Position numbers and translations under genes: made by a program. From NCBI RefSeq assembly GCF_002911665.1, contig NZ_MTBP01000002.1, positions 1,612,001 to 1,676,000 on the forward strand: a stretch of DNA of 64,000 nucleotides. The letters run 5' to 3'. The notes under the pieces are model-generated. The model worked only from the letters and a program-made list of their open reading frames with translations. It ran no database searches and was not told the origin of the DNA. This stretch comes from Actinomadura rubteroloni. Lineage in GTDB: Bacteria > Actinomycetota > Actinomycetes > Streptosporangiales > Streptosporangiaceae. Shown one piece after another: positions 49,817-58,364 of the stretch; within the stretch, counting starts at the first letter, position 1, and every line of letters begins with the position of its first letter.

Positions 49817-51001
49817 TCAGGGGACGCGGATGATCAGCGCGTCGCCCTGGCCGCCGCCCCCGCACAGCCCGGCCGCGCCGACGCCGCCGCCGCGCCGCTT
49901 CAGCTCGTGCGCCAGGTGCAGGACGATCCGCGCCCCCGACATCCCGACCGGGTGCCCGAGCGCGATCGCGCCGCCGTTGACGTTCACCTTGTCCGGGTCG
50001 ACGCCGAGGTCGCGGGTCGACTGGACGCCGACCGCCGCGAACGCCTCGTTGATCTCCACCAGGTCGAGGTCGGCGACGTCCAGGCCGTCCTTGGCCAGCG
50101 CCTGCCGGATCGCGTTGGACGGCTGGGAGTGCAGCGAGTTGTCCGGCCCCGCGACGTTGCCGTGCGCGCCGATCTCCGCCAGCCAGGTCAGCCCCAGCTC
50201 TTCCGCCTTGGCCTTGGACATCACGACGACCGCGGCGGCGCCGTCGGAGATCTGCGAGGACGAGCCCGCGGTGATCGTGCCGTCCTTGCTGAACGAGGGC
50301 CGCAGCTTCGCCAGCGAGTCGGCGGTCGTGTCCGGCCGGATGCCCTCGTCGGCGGCGAACACGACCGGCTCGCCGCGCCGCTGCGGGATCTCCACCGGGG
50401 CGATCTCGGCGTCGAACAGGCCGTTCTTCTGCGCGGCGGCGGCGCGCTGGTGGGACCGGGCGGAGAACGCGTCCTGGTCCTCGCGGGTCAGGCCGAGCCG
50501 TCCGTTGTGGCTCTCGGTGGACTCGCCCATCGAGACGCCGTCGAACGCGTCGGTCAGCGCGTCGTAGGCCATGTGGTCCAGCACCTCGACCGAGCCGTAC
50601 TTGTACCCGCCGCGCGACTTCGGCAGCAGGTGCGGCGCCTGCGTCATCGACTCCATGCCGCCCGCGACGACGATGTCGAACTCCCCGGCGCGGATGAGCT
50701 GGTCGGCGAGCGCGATGGCGTCCAGGCCCGACAGGCACACCTTGTTGATCGTGACGGACGGGACCGTCATCGGGATGCCCGCCTTCACCGCCGCCTGCCG
50801 CGACGGGATCTGCCCCGCGCCCGCCTGGAGCACCTGCCCGAGGATCACGTACTGGACCTGCTCGCCGGTGATCCCCGCCCGCTCCAGCGCCGCCCTGATC
50901 GCGTGCGCGCCGAGGTCGGCGGCGGAGAAGTCCTTGAGCGAGCCGAGCAGCCGGCCGATCGGGGTTCGCGCTCCGGCGACGATCACGGAGTTCGCAGACA
51001 T
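49817..51001 (-). CDS. Acetyl-CoA acetyltransferase (thiolase)
   Basis: 394 residues. Acylated cysteine C89 in TINKVCLSGLDAIAL, then GGMESMTQAPHLLP and the C-terminal GGAIALGHPVGMSGARI and CGGGGQGDALI loops with the His and second Cys. It condenses or cleaves acetyl-CoA/acetoacetyl-CoA. Divergent with methylmalonyl-CoA epimerase (116 bp gap), an arrangement also found in Streptomyces next to scy/filP. Confidence 0.95.
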   Translation of the reverse strand: MSANSVIVAGARTPIGRLLGSLKDFSAADLGAHAIRAALERAGITGEQVQYVILGQVLQAGAGQIPSRQAAVKAGIPMTVPSVTINKVCLSGLDAIALADQLIRAGEFDIVVAGGMESMTQAPHLLPKSRGGYKYGSVEVLDHMAYDALTDAFDGVSMGESTESHNGRLGLTREDQDAFSARSHQRAAAAQKNGLFDAEIAPVEIPQRRGEPVVFAADEGIRPDTTADSLAKLRPSFSKDGTITAGSSSQISDGAAAVVVMSKAKAEELGLTWLAEIGAHGNVAGPDNSLHSQPSNAIRQALAKDGLDVADLDLVEINEAFAAVGVQSTRDLGVDPDKVNVNGGAIALGHPVGMSGARIVLHLAHELKRRGGGVGAAGLCGGGGQGDALIIRVP

Positions 51002-51117
51002 CAGGGGGCCTCCAGCGAGGTTCGGCGGCGACGTTTGCCACCATACCCACGAGCACCTTTTGCCCTGCCCACCGCCCTGCCGCGGACCGTTCCGCGGCCT
51101 TCCGGAGGAGAGCCCCC

Positions 51118-51546
51118 ATGCTCACCCGCATCGACCACATCGGCATCGCGTGCAACGACCTCGAAGCGACCGTCGCCTTCTACCGGGAGACCTACGGGTT
51201 CGACGACGTCCACTACGAGGTGAACGAGGAGCAGGGCGTCAAGGAGGCCATGCTGAAGATCAACGAGACCGGGGACGGCGCGGCGAGCTACCTCCAGCTC
51301 ATCCAGCCGATCCGGGACGACTCGACCGTCGCCAAGTGGCTGGCGAAGAACGGCGAGGGCGTCCACCACATCGCGTTCGGCACCGACGGGGACGTCCAGG
51401 AGGAGGCCGACGGGATCGCGGCCAAGGGCGTCCGGGTGCTGTACGACAAGCCGCGCCGGGGCTCGCTCGGGTCGCGGATCACGTTCCTGCACCCGAAGGA
51501 CGCGCACGGCGTTCTGACCGAGTTGGTGGAGAAGGCCGGGGACTGA
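51118..51546 (+). CDS. mce: Methylmalonyl-CoA epimerase
   Basis: 142 residues, a single vicinal-oxygen-chelate unit. Metal ligands H7 in RIDHIGIAC and H84 in EGVHHIAF, plus E137 near the C-terminus (LTELVEK). CGGAGGAG is 8 nt before the ATG. It converts (2S)- to (2R)-methylmalonyl-CoA in the propionyl-CoA pathway, feeding succinyl-CoA or polyketide extender units. Confidence 0.95.
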   Translation: MLTRIDHIGIACNDLEATVAFYRETYGFDDVHYEVNEEQGVKEAMLKINETGDGAASYLQLIQPIRDDSTVAKWLAKNGEGVHHIAFGTDGDVQEEADGIAAKGVRVLYDKPRRGSLGSRITFLHPKDAHGVLTELVEKAGD

Positions 51547-51892
51547 CGCGGCGGGGCCGTGGGCGCGTGATCGGAGCGTCCGGACGGACGCGTCGATTTC
51601 GTGATGTGTTCGATATCACAACGTTGATCACGCGCTCGCGGCGTACCCCTCTGTAACTCTTCGGACACCTCTGGTGCTTTTGGGGGGCCGGGGGTACACG
51701 AGCTGTAACGAGCACCGCCGCACGGGCAAAGACGACAAAACGCGCAGTGCGTTCAGATGAGCCCCCAACACGGCAGTGCTCGGAGTACGCTTCTTTCGCC
51801 GGAAGAGGTCTGGGGCATCCGCCCGTTCAGCCAGGCGATCAACCGGCGGTCCCCGGAACCACCGTTGCCCCGTCACATCAGGATTGAGCCAC
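51547..51892. other. 346-bp upstream region of the polar coiled-coil gene
   Basis: AT-richer than surroundings, with a CRP-type site (51605-51620), the 8-bp palindrome CAACGTTG (51619-51626), and two TGTAAC hexamers (51652 and 51703) that could be -10 boxes. A short plus-strand frame from 51757 has no ribosome-binding site. I could not match a riboswitch such as ydaO. Confidence 0.55.
51605..51620. promoter_or_regulatory. Candidate CRP/FNR-family binding site
   Basis: TGTGT-TCGATA-TCACA matches the consensus TGTGA-N6-TCACA at nine of ten defined positions. It lies 273 nt upstream of ATG 51893. A cAMP- or other CRP-family regulator could bind; the regulator gene is not in this window. Confidence 0.45.
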
Positions 51893-53188
51893 ATGCAGTC
51901 CGACATCGACGCCCAGCTCAGCAACTTCTTCGAAGACACGCCCCCACGCGAGTTCGACGTGGTGCTCCGCGGCTACGACCGGCACCAGGTCGACGAGCAC
52001 ATCAAACAGCTCGACGACGAGGTGCGGAAGAACCGTGAACAGACGGGGGCACTGCAGCGAGAGCTGTCGGACGCCCACCGTCAGCTCCAGGAGCAGGAGC
52101 GGCCGACGTACTCCGGACTCGGAGCGCGCATCGAGCAGCTCCTGCGGCTCGCCGAGGAGCAGGCGACCGAGCTCGTCCAGGCCGCCCGCAGCGAGGCCAA
52201 CGAGATCAAGGCCGCCGCCAAGGTCGACGCCGCCGAGTTGCGCGCCACCGCCGAGAACGAGGCCGCCGAGCTGCGCGCCACGGCCCAGCGCGAGGGCGAC
52301 GACCTGCGCAACGCCGCCGAGCGCGAGGCCGAGGAGGTCCGCACGTCCGCCCGGCGCGAGGCCGACGAGCTGACCTCGACCACCGAGCGCGAGGTCGCCA
52401 AGCTGCGCGCCACCGCCGACCACGAGGTCGCCGAGAAGCGCGCGTCCGCCGAGCGCGAGATCGCCAAGCTGCGCACCACGACCGAGCGCGAGGTCGCCCA
52501 GCTCCGCGCGTCCACCAAGCGCGAGCGCGACGAGGTCCTCACGACCGCCAAGCGCCAGGCCGACGAGATGCGCGCCCAGGCGCAGCGCATCCTGGAGGAG
52601 AGCGAGGCGCAGCGGGCGCAGGCCGAGGCCGAGTTCGAGATCCAGCTCGCCGCCCGGCGCGAGGAGGCCGACCGGCAGGACGCCGAGCGGCACGCCAACG
52701 CCCAGGCCGCCACGCAGAAGCTCGTCGCCGAGGCCGAGCAGCGGGCCGCGTCCGCCGAGCAGCGGGCGGCCAAGGCCACCCAGCAGGCCGACCAGACCCG
52801 CCGCGAGGCCGACGCGCACGCCAAGCAGCTCATGGCGAACGCCCGCAAGAACTCCGACCAGGTCATCGCCGAGGCCAAGTCGCAGGCCGAGCAGTTGCTC
52901 GCCGAGACCAAGGCCGAGGCCGACCGCGTCCGGACGGCCGCGCAGCGCCAGGTGGACGAGCTGACCCGTCAGCGCGACAACATCAACAGCCACCTCAGCC
53001 AGCTCCGCCAGCTCATCGGCGGCGTCGCCCCCGCGATGCCCGCGCTCGGCGGCGTCGAGGAGGCCCCGCCGGCCCCGGCGGACAAGCCCGAGCCCAAGCA
53101 GGCCCCGGCCAAGCCCGCCCCCAAGCCCGGACCCGCCAAGCCCCAGGCGAAGAAGGACGAGGACGACGAGGACTGGTGGCAGGAGTGA
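51893..53188 (+). CDS. Scy/FilP-like polar coiled-coil protein
   Basis: 431 residues. An N-terminal DivIVA-like segment (REFDVVLRGYDRHQVDEHIKQLDDEV, 19-44) is followed by coiled coil with 13 consecutive 11-residue repeats at 91-233 (consensus hAxLRAxAxRE) and a second set of five hendecads at 310-364. The C-terminus (about 375-431) is Pro/Lys/Ala-rich with DEDDEDWWQE end. Gene neighbourhood (mce and thiolase) equals that of Streptomyces scy (SCO5397) and filP (SCO5396), which organise the hyphal tip polarisome. Here there is one protein of intermediate length. Confidence 0.85.
   Translation: MQSDIDAQLSNFFEDTPPREFDVVLRGYDRHQVDEHIKQLDDEVRKNREQTGALQRELSDAHRQLQEQERPTYSGLGARIEQLLRLAEEQATELVQAARSEANEIKAAAKVDAAELRATAENEAAELRATAQREGDDLRNAAEREAEEVRTSARREADELTSTTEREVAKLRATADHEVAEKRASAEREIAKLRTTTEREVAQLRASTKRERDEVLTTAKRQADEMRAQAQRILEESEAQRAQAEAEFEIQLAARREEADRQDAERHANAQAATQKLVAEAEQRAASAEQRAAKATQQADQTRREADAHAKQLMANARKNSDQVIAEAKSQAEQLLAETKAEADRVRTAAQRQVDELTRQRDNINSHLSQLRQLIGGVAPAMPALGGVEEAPPAPADKPEPKQAPAKPAPKPGPAKPQAKKDEDDEDWWQE
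52163..52591 (+). repeat. 13-unit 33-bp coding repeat (hendecads)
   Basis: Thirteen uninterrupted 33-bp units encode the 11-residue repeats (for example AAELRATAENE, AAELRATAQRE, GDDLRNAAERE, VAKLRATADHE). Protein similarity is higher than DNA similarity, so this is an old repeat. An 11-residue period favours a straight or right-handed coiled coil rather than a heptad-based left-handed one. Confidence 0.9.
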
Positions 53189-53251
53189 CCCTCGCCCGCT
53201 GACCGCGTGCCGAGCGCGAGCCGTCGAACGCGGGCAGCCGAGTGAAACGCG

Positions 53252-53283
53252 AAGCCCGGAGGTGGAACGCCTCCGGGCTTTTC
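53252..53283 (+). terminator. Intrinsic terminator after the coiled-coil gene
   Basis: Perfect 11-bp stem, arms 53252-53262 and 53270-53280, loop TGGAACG, followed by TTCG (reading CTTTTCG across the arm). 64 nt past the stop. Confidence 0.8.
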
Positions 53284-53364
53284 GCCATCTCAGCCGGGAA
53301 GCGCCTAAGTTGGCGTGGTGGGACCGGCCGCCTCCCGGGCGGCGGGTGGGGAAGAGGAGAACCC

Positions 53365-54723
53365 GTGGCCGACGAGCCGCTGCCGAAGCACACGCCGAAC
53401 GACGAGTCCGGCGTGCCCGCACCAACCCCCCAAGCGGACGACGCCACATCCGCTGCTGAGGCGGGCGCGGAGGGTGAGCGCGTGGCTGTGGGGGCCGGGG
53501 GTGGTGTGCGGGCCGGGGACGGGGCCGATGCGTCGGATCCGGGTGAGCCCGCGCCGGCCGCCGTGCCGTTGGCGTCGCCCAAGGCGGTCGCGGTGGTCGG
53601 GGACGAGGTCGTGCCCGATCCCGCGCATGACGTCGAGCAGCGCAAGCGCGAGGCGGGGGTGGACCAGCGGTTCCCGTTCGGGCGGCCGGGCGCGCCGCTC
53701 GCCGCGCATCCGTTCCGGTTCGGGTTCACCGCCGCGCTCGGCGTGATCACGGCGTGGATGCTCGTCCGGTCGATCACCAGCGCCAAGTCGGTGCTCATCA
53801 TGATCGTCGTGGCGTTGTTCCTCGCGGTCGGGCTGAACCCGGCGGTGGAGCGGCTGAAGCGGCTCGGGCTGTCGCGGGGGTGGGCCGTCGCGGTCGTGTT
53901 CCTCGGCGTGCTGCTGTTCTTCGCGGGGTTCGTGGCGTCGCTGATTCCGCCGCTGACCGAGCAGGTGACCAAGCTCGTCCAGAACATCCCGGACTACATC
54001 ACCCAGCTTCAGAACAACCGCCGCATCGCGGACTGGGACCGGCGGTACCACCTGCTGGAGCAGGCGCAGAAGAAGATCAGCGAGCCCGGGTTCCAGACGG
54101 ACCTGCTGAACCGGCTGTACGACGCGGGCAAGGTCGCGCTGAGCGGGACGTTCCAGACGCTCACCGTGCTGATCCTGACGCTGTACTTCCTGTCGTCGCT
54201 GCCGCAGATCAAGACGTTCGCCTACCAGCTCGCGCCGCGCTCGCGGCGGGCGCGGGTGGCGCTGCTCGGGGACGAGATCCTGGAGCGCATCGGCGGTTAC
54301 GTCGCGGGCCAGTTCACGATCGCGTTCATCGCCGGGCTCACGTCCTACGTCTTCCTGGAGATCATGGGGGTGCCGTACGCGCTGGCGCTCGCGCTGATCG
54401 TCGCGGTGACGGACCTGATCCCGCTGGTCGGCGCGACGATCGGCGCGGTGATCGTGTGCCTCGTCGTGTTCCTCACCGGGTCGACGTACGAGGGCATCGC
54501 GGCCGTGGTCTTCTACGTGATCTACCAGCAGGTCGAGAACTACCTGGTGTACCCGCGCGTCATGAAGCGGACGGTCGACGTCGCGCCCGCCGTGACGATC
54601 GTGGCGGCCCTGGTCGGCGGCACGCTGCTCGGCGTGGTCGGCGCGCTGATCGCGATCCCGACGGCGGCGGCCATCGCGCTGCTGATCCGCGAGGTCGTGC
54701 TGCCCCGGCAGGAGCAGCAGTAG
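53365..54723 (+). CDS. AI-2E family transporter
   Basis: 452 residues from GTG 53365 (GAGGAGA upstream). About 105 N-terminal residues are polar and Ala/Gly/Pro-rich, probably disordered. The membrane domain starts near residue 118 with FGFTAALGVITAWMLVRSI, continues through VLIMIVVALFLAVGLNPAVERL (family hallmark), and ends with DLIPLVGATIGAVIVCLVVF and YQQVENYLVYPRVM. Family members include TqsA-like exporters; substrate unknown. A -10-like TAAGTT is at 53306. Confidence 0.9.
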   Translation: MADEPLPKHTPNDESGVPAPTPQADDATSAAEAGAEGERVAVGAGGGVRAGDGADASDPGEPAPAAVPLASPKAVAVVGDEVVPDPAHDVEQRKREAGVDQRFPFGRPGAPLAAHPFRFGFTAALGVITAWMLVRSITSAKSVLIMIVVALFLAVGLNPAVERLKRLGLSRGWAVAVVFLGVLLFFAGFVASLIPPLTEQVTKLVQNIPDYITQLQNNRRIADWDRRYHLLEQAQKKISEPGFQTDLLNRLYDAGKVALSGTFQTLTVLILTLYFLSSLPQIKTFAYQLAPRSRRARVALLGDEILERIGGYVAGQFTIAFIAGLTSYVFLEIMGVPYALALALIVAVTDLIPLVGATIGAVIVCLVVFLTGSTYEGIAAVVFYVIYQQVENYLVYPRVMKRTVDVAPAVTIVAALVGGTLLGVVGALIAIPTAAAIALLIREVVLPRQEQQ

Positions 54724-54724
54724 G

Positions 54725-55447
54725 TCAGGCCTCGGGGTCGGCCCACTCGGTGGGGAGCGGGAAGGCGGCGGGCGCAACGCGGCGGACGATCTCGTTCAGG
54801 ACGATCCGGACGTAGTTCTCGCCCACCCACAGGTGCTTGGCGCCGTCCACAGGAACGATGTCGGCTTGCGGAACGCGTGCGAACCGCTTCGCGGCCTCGG
54901 CGGGGCGCAGGTAGTCGTCGAACTCGGGGATCAGCGCGACGACCGGACGGCCGTCCGCGCCCCAGGCGTCCAGGTCCGCGTCGGCGGCGCGGTGCAGCGG
55001 CGGTGACAGCAGGATCAGTCCCTCCGTCACCGGGTCCCGCCCCCACTTCAGCGCCAGTTCGGTGCCGAACGACCAGCCGAGCAGCCACGGGTGCGGCAGG
55101 TCGTGGAACTCGGCGTACTCCAGCGCGGCGGCGACGTCGTACCGCTCGGTCTCGCCGTCGCCGAAGACGCCCTCGCTCGTCCCGCGCGGCGACGACGTGC
55201 CGCGCGTGTTGAACCGCAGGACGGCCACGTCCGCCAGCGCGGGCAGCCGGTAGGACGCCTTCCGCAGCAGGTGGCTGTCCATCATGCCCTCGGCCGTCGG
55301 CAGCGGGTGCAGGCACAGCAGCGTGGCGACGGGCTCCCGCTCCGGCGGCAGGGCGATCTCCCCGACGAGCCTCAGCCCGTCGGCCGTCTCCAGGACGATG
55401 TCCTCCCGCCGCGCGGGCAGCACCGAACCGGCCCGGATCTCCGCCAT
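54725..55447 (-). CDS. Alpha/beta hydrolase
   Basis: 240 residues. Nucleophile Ser in GWSFGT, LCLHPLPTAEGMMDSH near the N-terminus (oxyanion region), D of VVALIPEFDDYL and His of GAKHLWVGE complete a triad. Resembles the small hydrolase group annotated as serine aminopeptidase-like (YdjP type). It is convergent with the AI-2E gene, one base apart. Substrate not determinable. Confidence 0.85.
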   Translation of the reverse strand: MAEIRAGSVLPARREDIVLETADGLRLVGEIALPPEREPVATLLCLHPLPTAEGMMDSHLLRKASYRLPALADVAVLRFNTRGTSSPRGTSEGVFGDGETERYDVAAALEYAEFHDLPHPWLLGWSFGTELALKWGRDPVTEGLILLSPPLHRAADADLDAWGADGRPVVALIPEFDDYLRPAEAAKRFARVPQADIVPVDGAKHLWVGENYVRIVLNEIVRRVAPAAFPLPTEWADPEA

Positions 55448-55511
55448 GACGTCCTCTCAGTACCGCTGACAACCGGCTCGACACCGACCCGGAACCCGCC
55501 CAGAGCCGCTC

Positions 55512-55823
55512 TCAGTACCGCGGGGCGTTGCGCGACCGCTGGACGCGCGGCCCGCGCCGCGTCCGCGCCTTCCAGCACGGCGTGTGCCAGTGCCGCCGCT
55601 CGTCCGTCCCGCCCGGCCCGTCGGCCGGCCACGCCACGACGTGCGGGACGCCCGCCGCGATCTCCTGGTCGCACCCCGGACACCGGTACGGCTTCACGGC
55701 ACGGGCACCCGGAACCGGAACAACGTTCCAGGTACCGTCGGGCCCGTCCTCGACACCGGTGTTCCACGCCGCGCCGGACGCCCGGCGCCCCGGAACGTCA
55801 CGCCGGTTCTTGCGGGGGCTCAT
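55512..55823 (-). CDS. Small zinc-ribbon-like protein
   Basis: 103 residues, basic. C48-P-G-C51 and H80-x-x-C83-W in HWHTPCW make a likely Zn site (an HNH-like CxxC ... HxxC pattern). N- and C-termini are Arg-rich. Related proteins in Streptomyces are labelled ATP/GTP-binding without evidence. Located between the hydrolase and 3-hydroxyacyl-CoA dehydrogenase genes, all on the minus strand. Confidence 0.78.
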   Translation of the reverse strand: MSPRKNRRDVPGRRASGAAWNTGVEDGPDGTWNVVPVPGARAVKPYRCPGCDQEIAAGVPHVVAWPADGPGGTDERRHWHTPCWKARTRRGPRVQRSRNAPRY

Positions 55824-55842
55824 GCGGACCAGGATATTCCGG

Positions 55843-57336
55843 TCAGCGGAGGGGGCGGGCGGCCGTGGCGTGTTCGCGGAGGATCGGGGCGGGGGCGAGG
55901 GCGGGTTCGCGGGACTCGTCGTAGAGGGCGTCGAGGACGGTCACGGCGCGGGCGGTGCCGAGACGGTCCAGGTCGGCGACCGGGCCGGTCGGGTAGCCGC
56001 AGCCGAGCGTCATCGCGGCGTCGATGCTGGCGGCGTCGGCGTAGCCCGCGCCGAGCATGTGGGCGGCGTCGTTGAGGTAAGGGAAGCGCAGCGCGTCCAC
56101 GATGCGGCCGGCGCGGTCGCGGCAGCGGACGGGCGTCCGGCCGAGCGCGGCGAGGAGGGCGGCGGCGCGGTCGGCGGCGGCCGGGTCGGTGAGCGCGGTG
56201 ACGGCGATCTCGGCGAGCGGCGTGCCCGCTTCGGGGAACCAGAGGCCGACGACGTCGCCGGGGCGTCCGGTGGCGACGGCGCGGTCGGCGACGGGCCCGG
56301 CCGAGAGGAACGCGATGACCGTGCCGGGCTTGACGGCGTCGGGTACGGCGGCGTCCTCGGCGACGATCACCAGCTCGGCGGCGGACGGGTCGGCGGTGCC
56401 CTCGATGCCGGGCACGGCGCCGAGGACCGCGACGGCGGGCGCGGCGGCCGAGGTCTCGACCGTCTCGGCGGGCGCGCCGTCGTAGGCGTGGAAGCCGCGT
56501 CCGGTCTTGCGGCCCAGCAGCCCGGCCGCGACCAGTTCGCGCAGCAGCGGCGACGGCGCGTGGCGGCGGTCGCGCGACTCGGCGTACACCGCGTCGAGGA
56601 CGCCGAGGCACGTGTCGAGCCCGATCAGGTCCATGAGCGTGAACGGTCCCATCGGCAGCCCGCCGCCGGCCTTCATCGCGACGTCGATGTCGTCGCGGGT
56701 CGCGTGCCCGTTCTCCAGCATCGCCGTCGCCTGGTTCAGGTACCCGAACAGAAGGCGGTTGGCGACGAAACCGGCGCGGTCCCCGACCGTCACCGGCGTC
56801 TTGCCGAGCTTGGTGACGAGATCGGCGACGCCCGCGACGGCGGCCGGCTCGGCGAGCACGGTCGTGATGACCTCGACCAGCTTCATCACCGGCGCGGGGT
56901 TGAAGAAGTGGACGCCGACGATCTTGGTCGGCCGGTTCGTGGCGACCGCGATCTCGGTGACCGAGAGCGAGGAGGTGTTGGTCGCGAGCACGGCGTCCGC
57001 CCGGCACACCTCGTCCAGCCGCGCGAACACCTGGCGCTTGAGGTCGATCCGCTCCGGGACGGCCTCGATCACGAGATCGCAGTCCGCCAGCGCCGCGAAG
57101 TCGGTGGACAGCTCGATCCGGTCCAGGATCTCGCGCTGCCCGTCGGGGGTGAGCTTGCCGCGCTTGACGGCCCGTCCGGTGGACTTCTCCAGGTGGCCGC
57201 GTCCGCGCTCCAGCGCGTCCGCGTTGATCTCGATCCCGACGACGGGCAGGGCGCCCCGCGCGACGACCTCCGCGATGCCCGCGCCCATCGTCCCGAGTCC
57301 GACCACACCGACCTTGCTGAAGGAAACCGTGCTCAT
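55843..57336 (-). CDS. 3-hydroxyacyl-CoA dehydrogenase (duplicated C-terminal domain)
   Basis: 497 residues from ATG 57336. Rossmann motif VGVVGLGTMGAGIAE, then VIEAVPERIDLKRQVFARLDEV, ATNTSSLSVTEIA and HFFNPAPVMKLVEV (catalytic His/Glu region). Two copies of the 3HCDH C-terminal helical domain follow: one at about 185-280 (DRAGFVANRLLFGYLNQATAMLENG) and a second at about 395-490 (DRAGRIVDALRFPYLNDAAHMLGAGYADA). The 100-residue linker has alternative domain-like character. It acts on 3-hydroxybutyryl-CoA type substrates. Confidence 0.92.
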   Translation of the reverse strand: MSTVSFSKVGVVGLGTMGAGIAEVVARGALPVVGIEINADALERGRGHLEKSTGRAVKRGKLTPDGQREILDRIELSTDFAALADCDLVIEAVPERIDLKRQVFARLDEVCRADAVLATNTSSLSVTEIAVATNRPTKIVGVHFFNPAPVMKLVEVITTVLAEPAAVAGVADLVTKLGKTPVTVGDRAGFVANRLLFGYLNQATAMLENGHATRDDIDVAMKAGGGLPMGPFTLMDLIGLDTCLGVLDAVYAESRDRRHAPSPLLRELVAAGLLGRKTGRGFHAYDGAPAETVETSAAAPAVAVLGAVPGIEGTADPSAAELVIVAEDAAVPDAVKPGTVIAFLSAGPVADRAVATGRPGDVVGLWFPEAGTPLAEIAVTALTDPAAADRAAALLAALGRTPVRCRDRAGRIVDALRFPYLNDAAHMLGAGYADAASIDAAMTLGCGYPTGPVADLDRLGTARAVTVLDALYDESREPALAPAPILREHATAARPLR

Positions 57337-57379
57337 GCCCGCAGTCTCCCAGAGGGGTCGCGCGGGGTATGACCCGGAG

Positions 57380-58354
57380 GTGCGCTTCGGAGTCTTCCTG
57401 CTGGCCGCCCGCTTCCCCGGCGAGGACGACGCCGCGTCGCTCGACCGGACCGTCCGCGCGGCCGTGGCCGCCGAGCGTGCCGGGTTCGACGACGTGTGGC
57501 TCGCCGAGCACCACTTCATGTCCTACGGGGTGATCCCGTCGGCGCTGACGCTGGCCGGGCACCTGCTCGGACGAACCCGGCGGATCACCGTCGGCACGGC
57601 CGTCACGGTGCTCCCGGCCCGCCATCCGGTCGCGGTCGCCGAGGAGGCGGCGCTGCTCTCGCTCGTCTCGGGCGGACGGCTCGCGCTCGGCGTCGGGCGC
57701 GGCGGTCCCTGGCAGGACCTGGAGGTCTTCGGGACGGGCCTCGCCCGCTACGAGACGGGCTTCCCCGAGGCGCTGGACCTGCTGCTGGCGTGGCTGCGGT
57801 CCGAGCGCGTCGGCTGGACGGGCGAGCACTTCGCGTTCCGCGACGTTCCGGTCGTGCCGCGCGCCGCGACGCCGCCGCCGGTCGTGGTGGCGTGCACGTC
57901 GCCGGAGACCGAGGCCGTCGCCGCCGCGCGCGGCCTGCCGATGCTGCTCGGGATGCACGTGGACGACGCCGAGAAGGCTCGCGCGGTCGCGCGGCACGGC
58001 GTCCCGGCGCCGCACGTGTCGGCGCATCTCGCGCAGGTCGGCGCGTCGCGGGCGGCGGCGACGGAGCTGCTGCTGCGCGAGATGCCGCGCTGGCTCGGCC
58101 CCGGTCTGGACGGCTATGTCCCGGTGGACGGCCGTCCGCGCCCGTCCCGCGACCCGGAGGCGTACGTGCGGCGGCTCTGCGCGACGCATCCGGTGGGCGG
58201 CCCGGACGAGTGCGCCGCCGCGATCCGCGCCACGATCGACGCGACCGGCATCGACCGGCTGATGTTCCTGGTCGAGGGCGCGGGCTCGGCCGCGGCGACG
58301 CTGGAGAACCTCGAACGTCTCGGCACCGAGGTGCTCCCCCGGCTCAGGTCCTAG
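57380..58354 (+). CDS. LuxAB-like flavin-dependent oxidoreductase (LLM class)
   Basis: 324 residues from GTG 57380. TIM-barrel luciferase-like start FGVFLLAARFPGEDD, ERAGFDDVWLAEHHF, ITVGTAVTVLPARHPVAVAEEAALLSLVSGGRLALGVGRG. F420 or FMN as the cofactor cannot be told. TATGAC 6 nt upstream of GTG may be a -10 element. Divergent from the 3-hydroxyacyl-CoA dehydrogenase gene with only 43 bp between starts. Confidence 0.88.
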   Translation: MRFGVFLLAARFPGEDDAASLDRTVRAAVAAERAGFDDVWLAEHHFMSYGVIPSALTLAGHLLGRTRRITVGTAVTVLPARHPVAVAEEAALLSLVSGGRLALGVGRGGPWQDLEVFGTGLARYETGFPEALDLLLAWLRSERVGWTGEHFAFRDVPVVPRAATPPPVVVACTSPETEAVAAARGLPMLLGMHVDDAEKARAVARHGVPAPHVSAHLAQVGASRAAATELLLREMPRWLGPGLDGYVPVDGRPRPSRDPEAYVRRLCATHPVGGPDECAAAIRATIDATGIDRLMFLVEGAGSAAATLENLERLGTEVLPRLRS

Positions 58355-58357
58355 CCT
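58352..58357 (+). promoter_or_regulatory. -10 element overlapping the stop codon of the LLM gene
   Basis: TAGCCT fits TANNNT; its TAG is also the LLM gene stop. It ends 7 nt before ATG 58365, suggesting a leaderless start for the GNAT/ATP-grasp gene. Confidence 0.35.
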
Positions 58358-58364
58358 GGGCGGC

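Noticed and set aside
51547..51892. A ydaO (cyclic di-AMP) or other riboswitch upstream of the coiled-coil gene
   Set aside because: I could not find the paired conserved segments of a known riboswitch; only promoter-like hexamers and a CRP-type site were visible.
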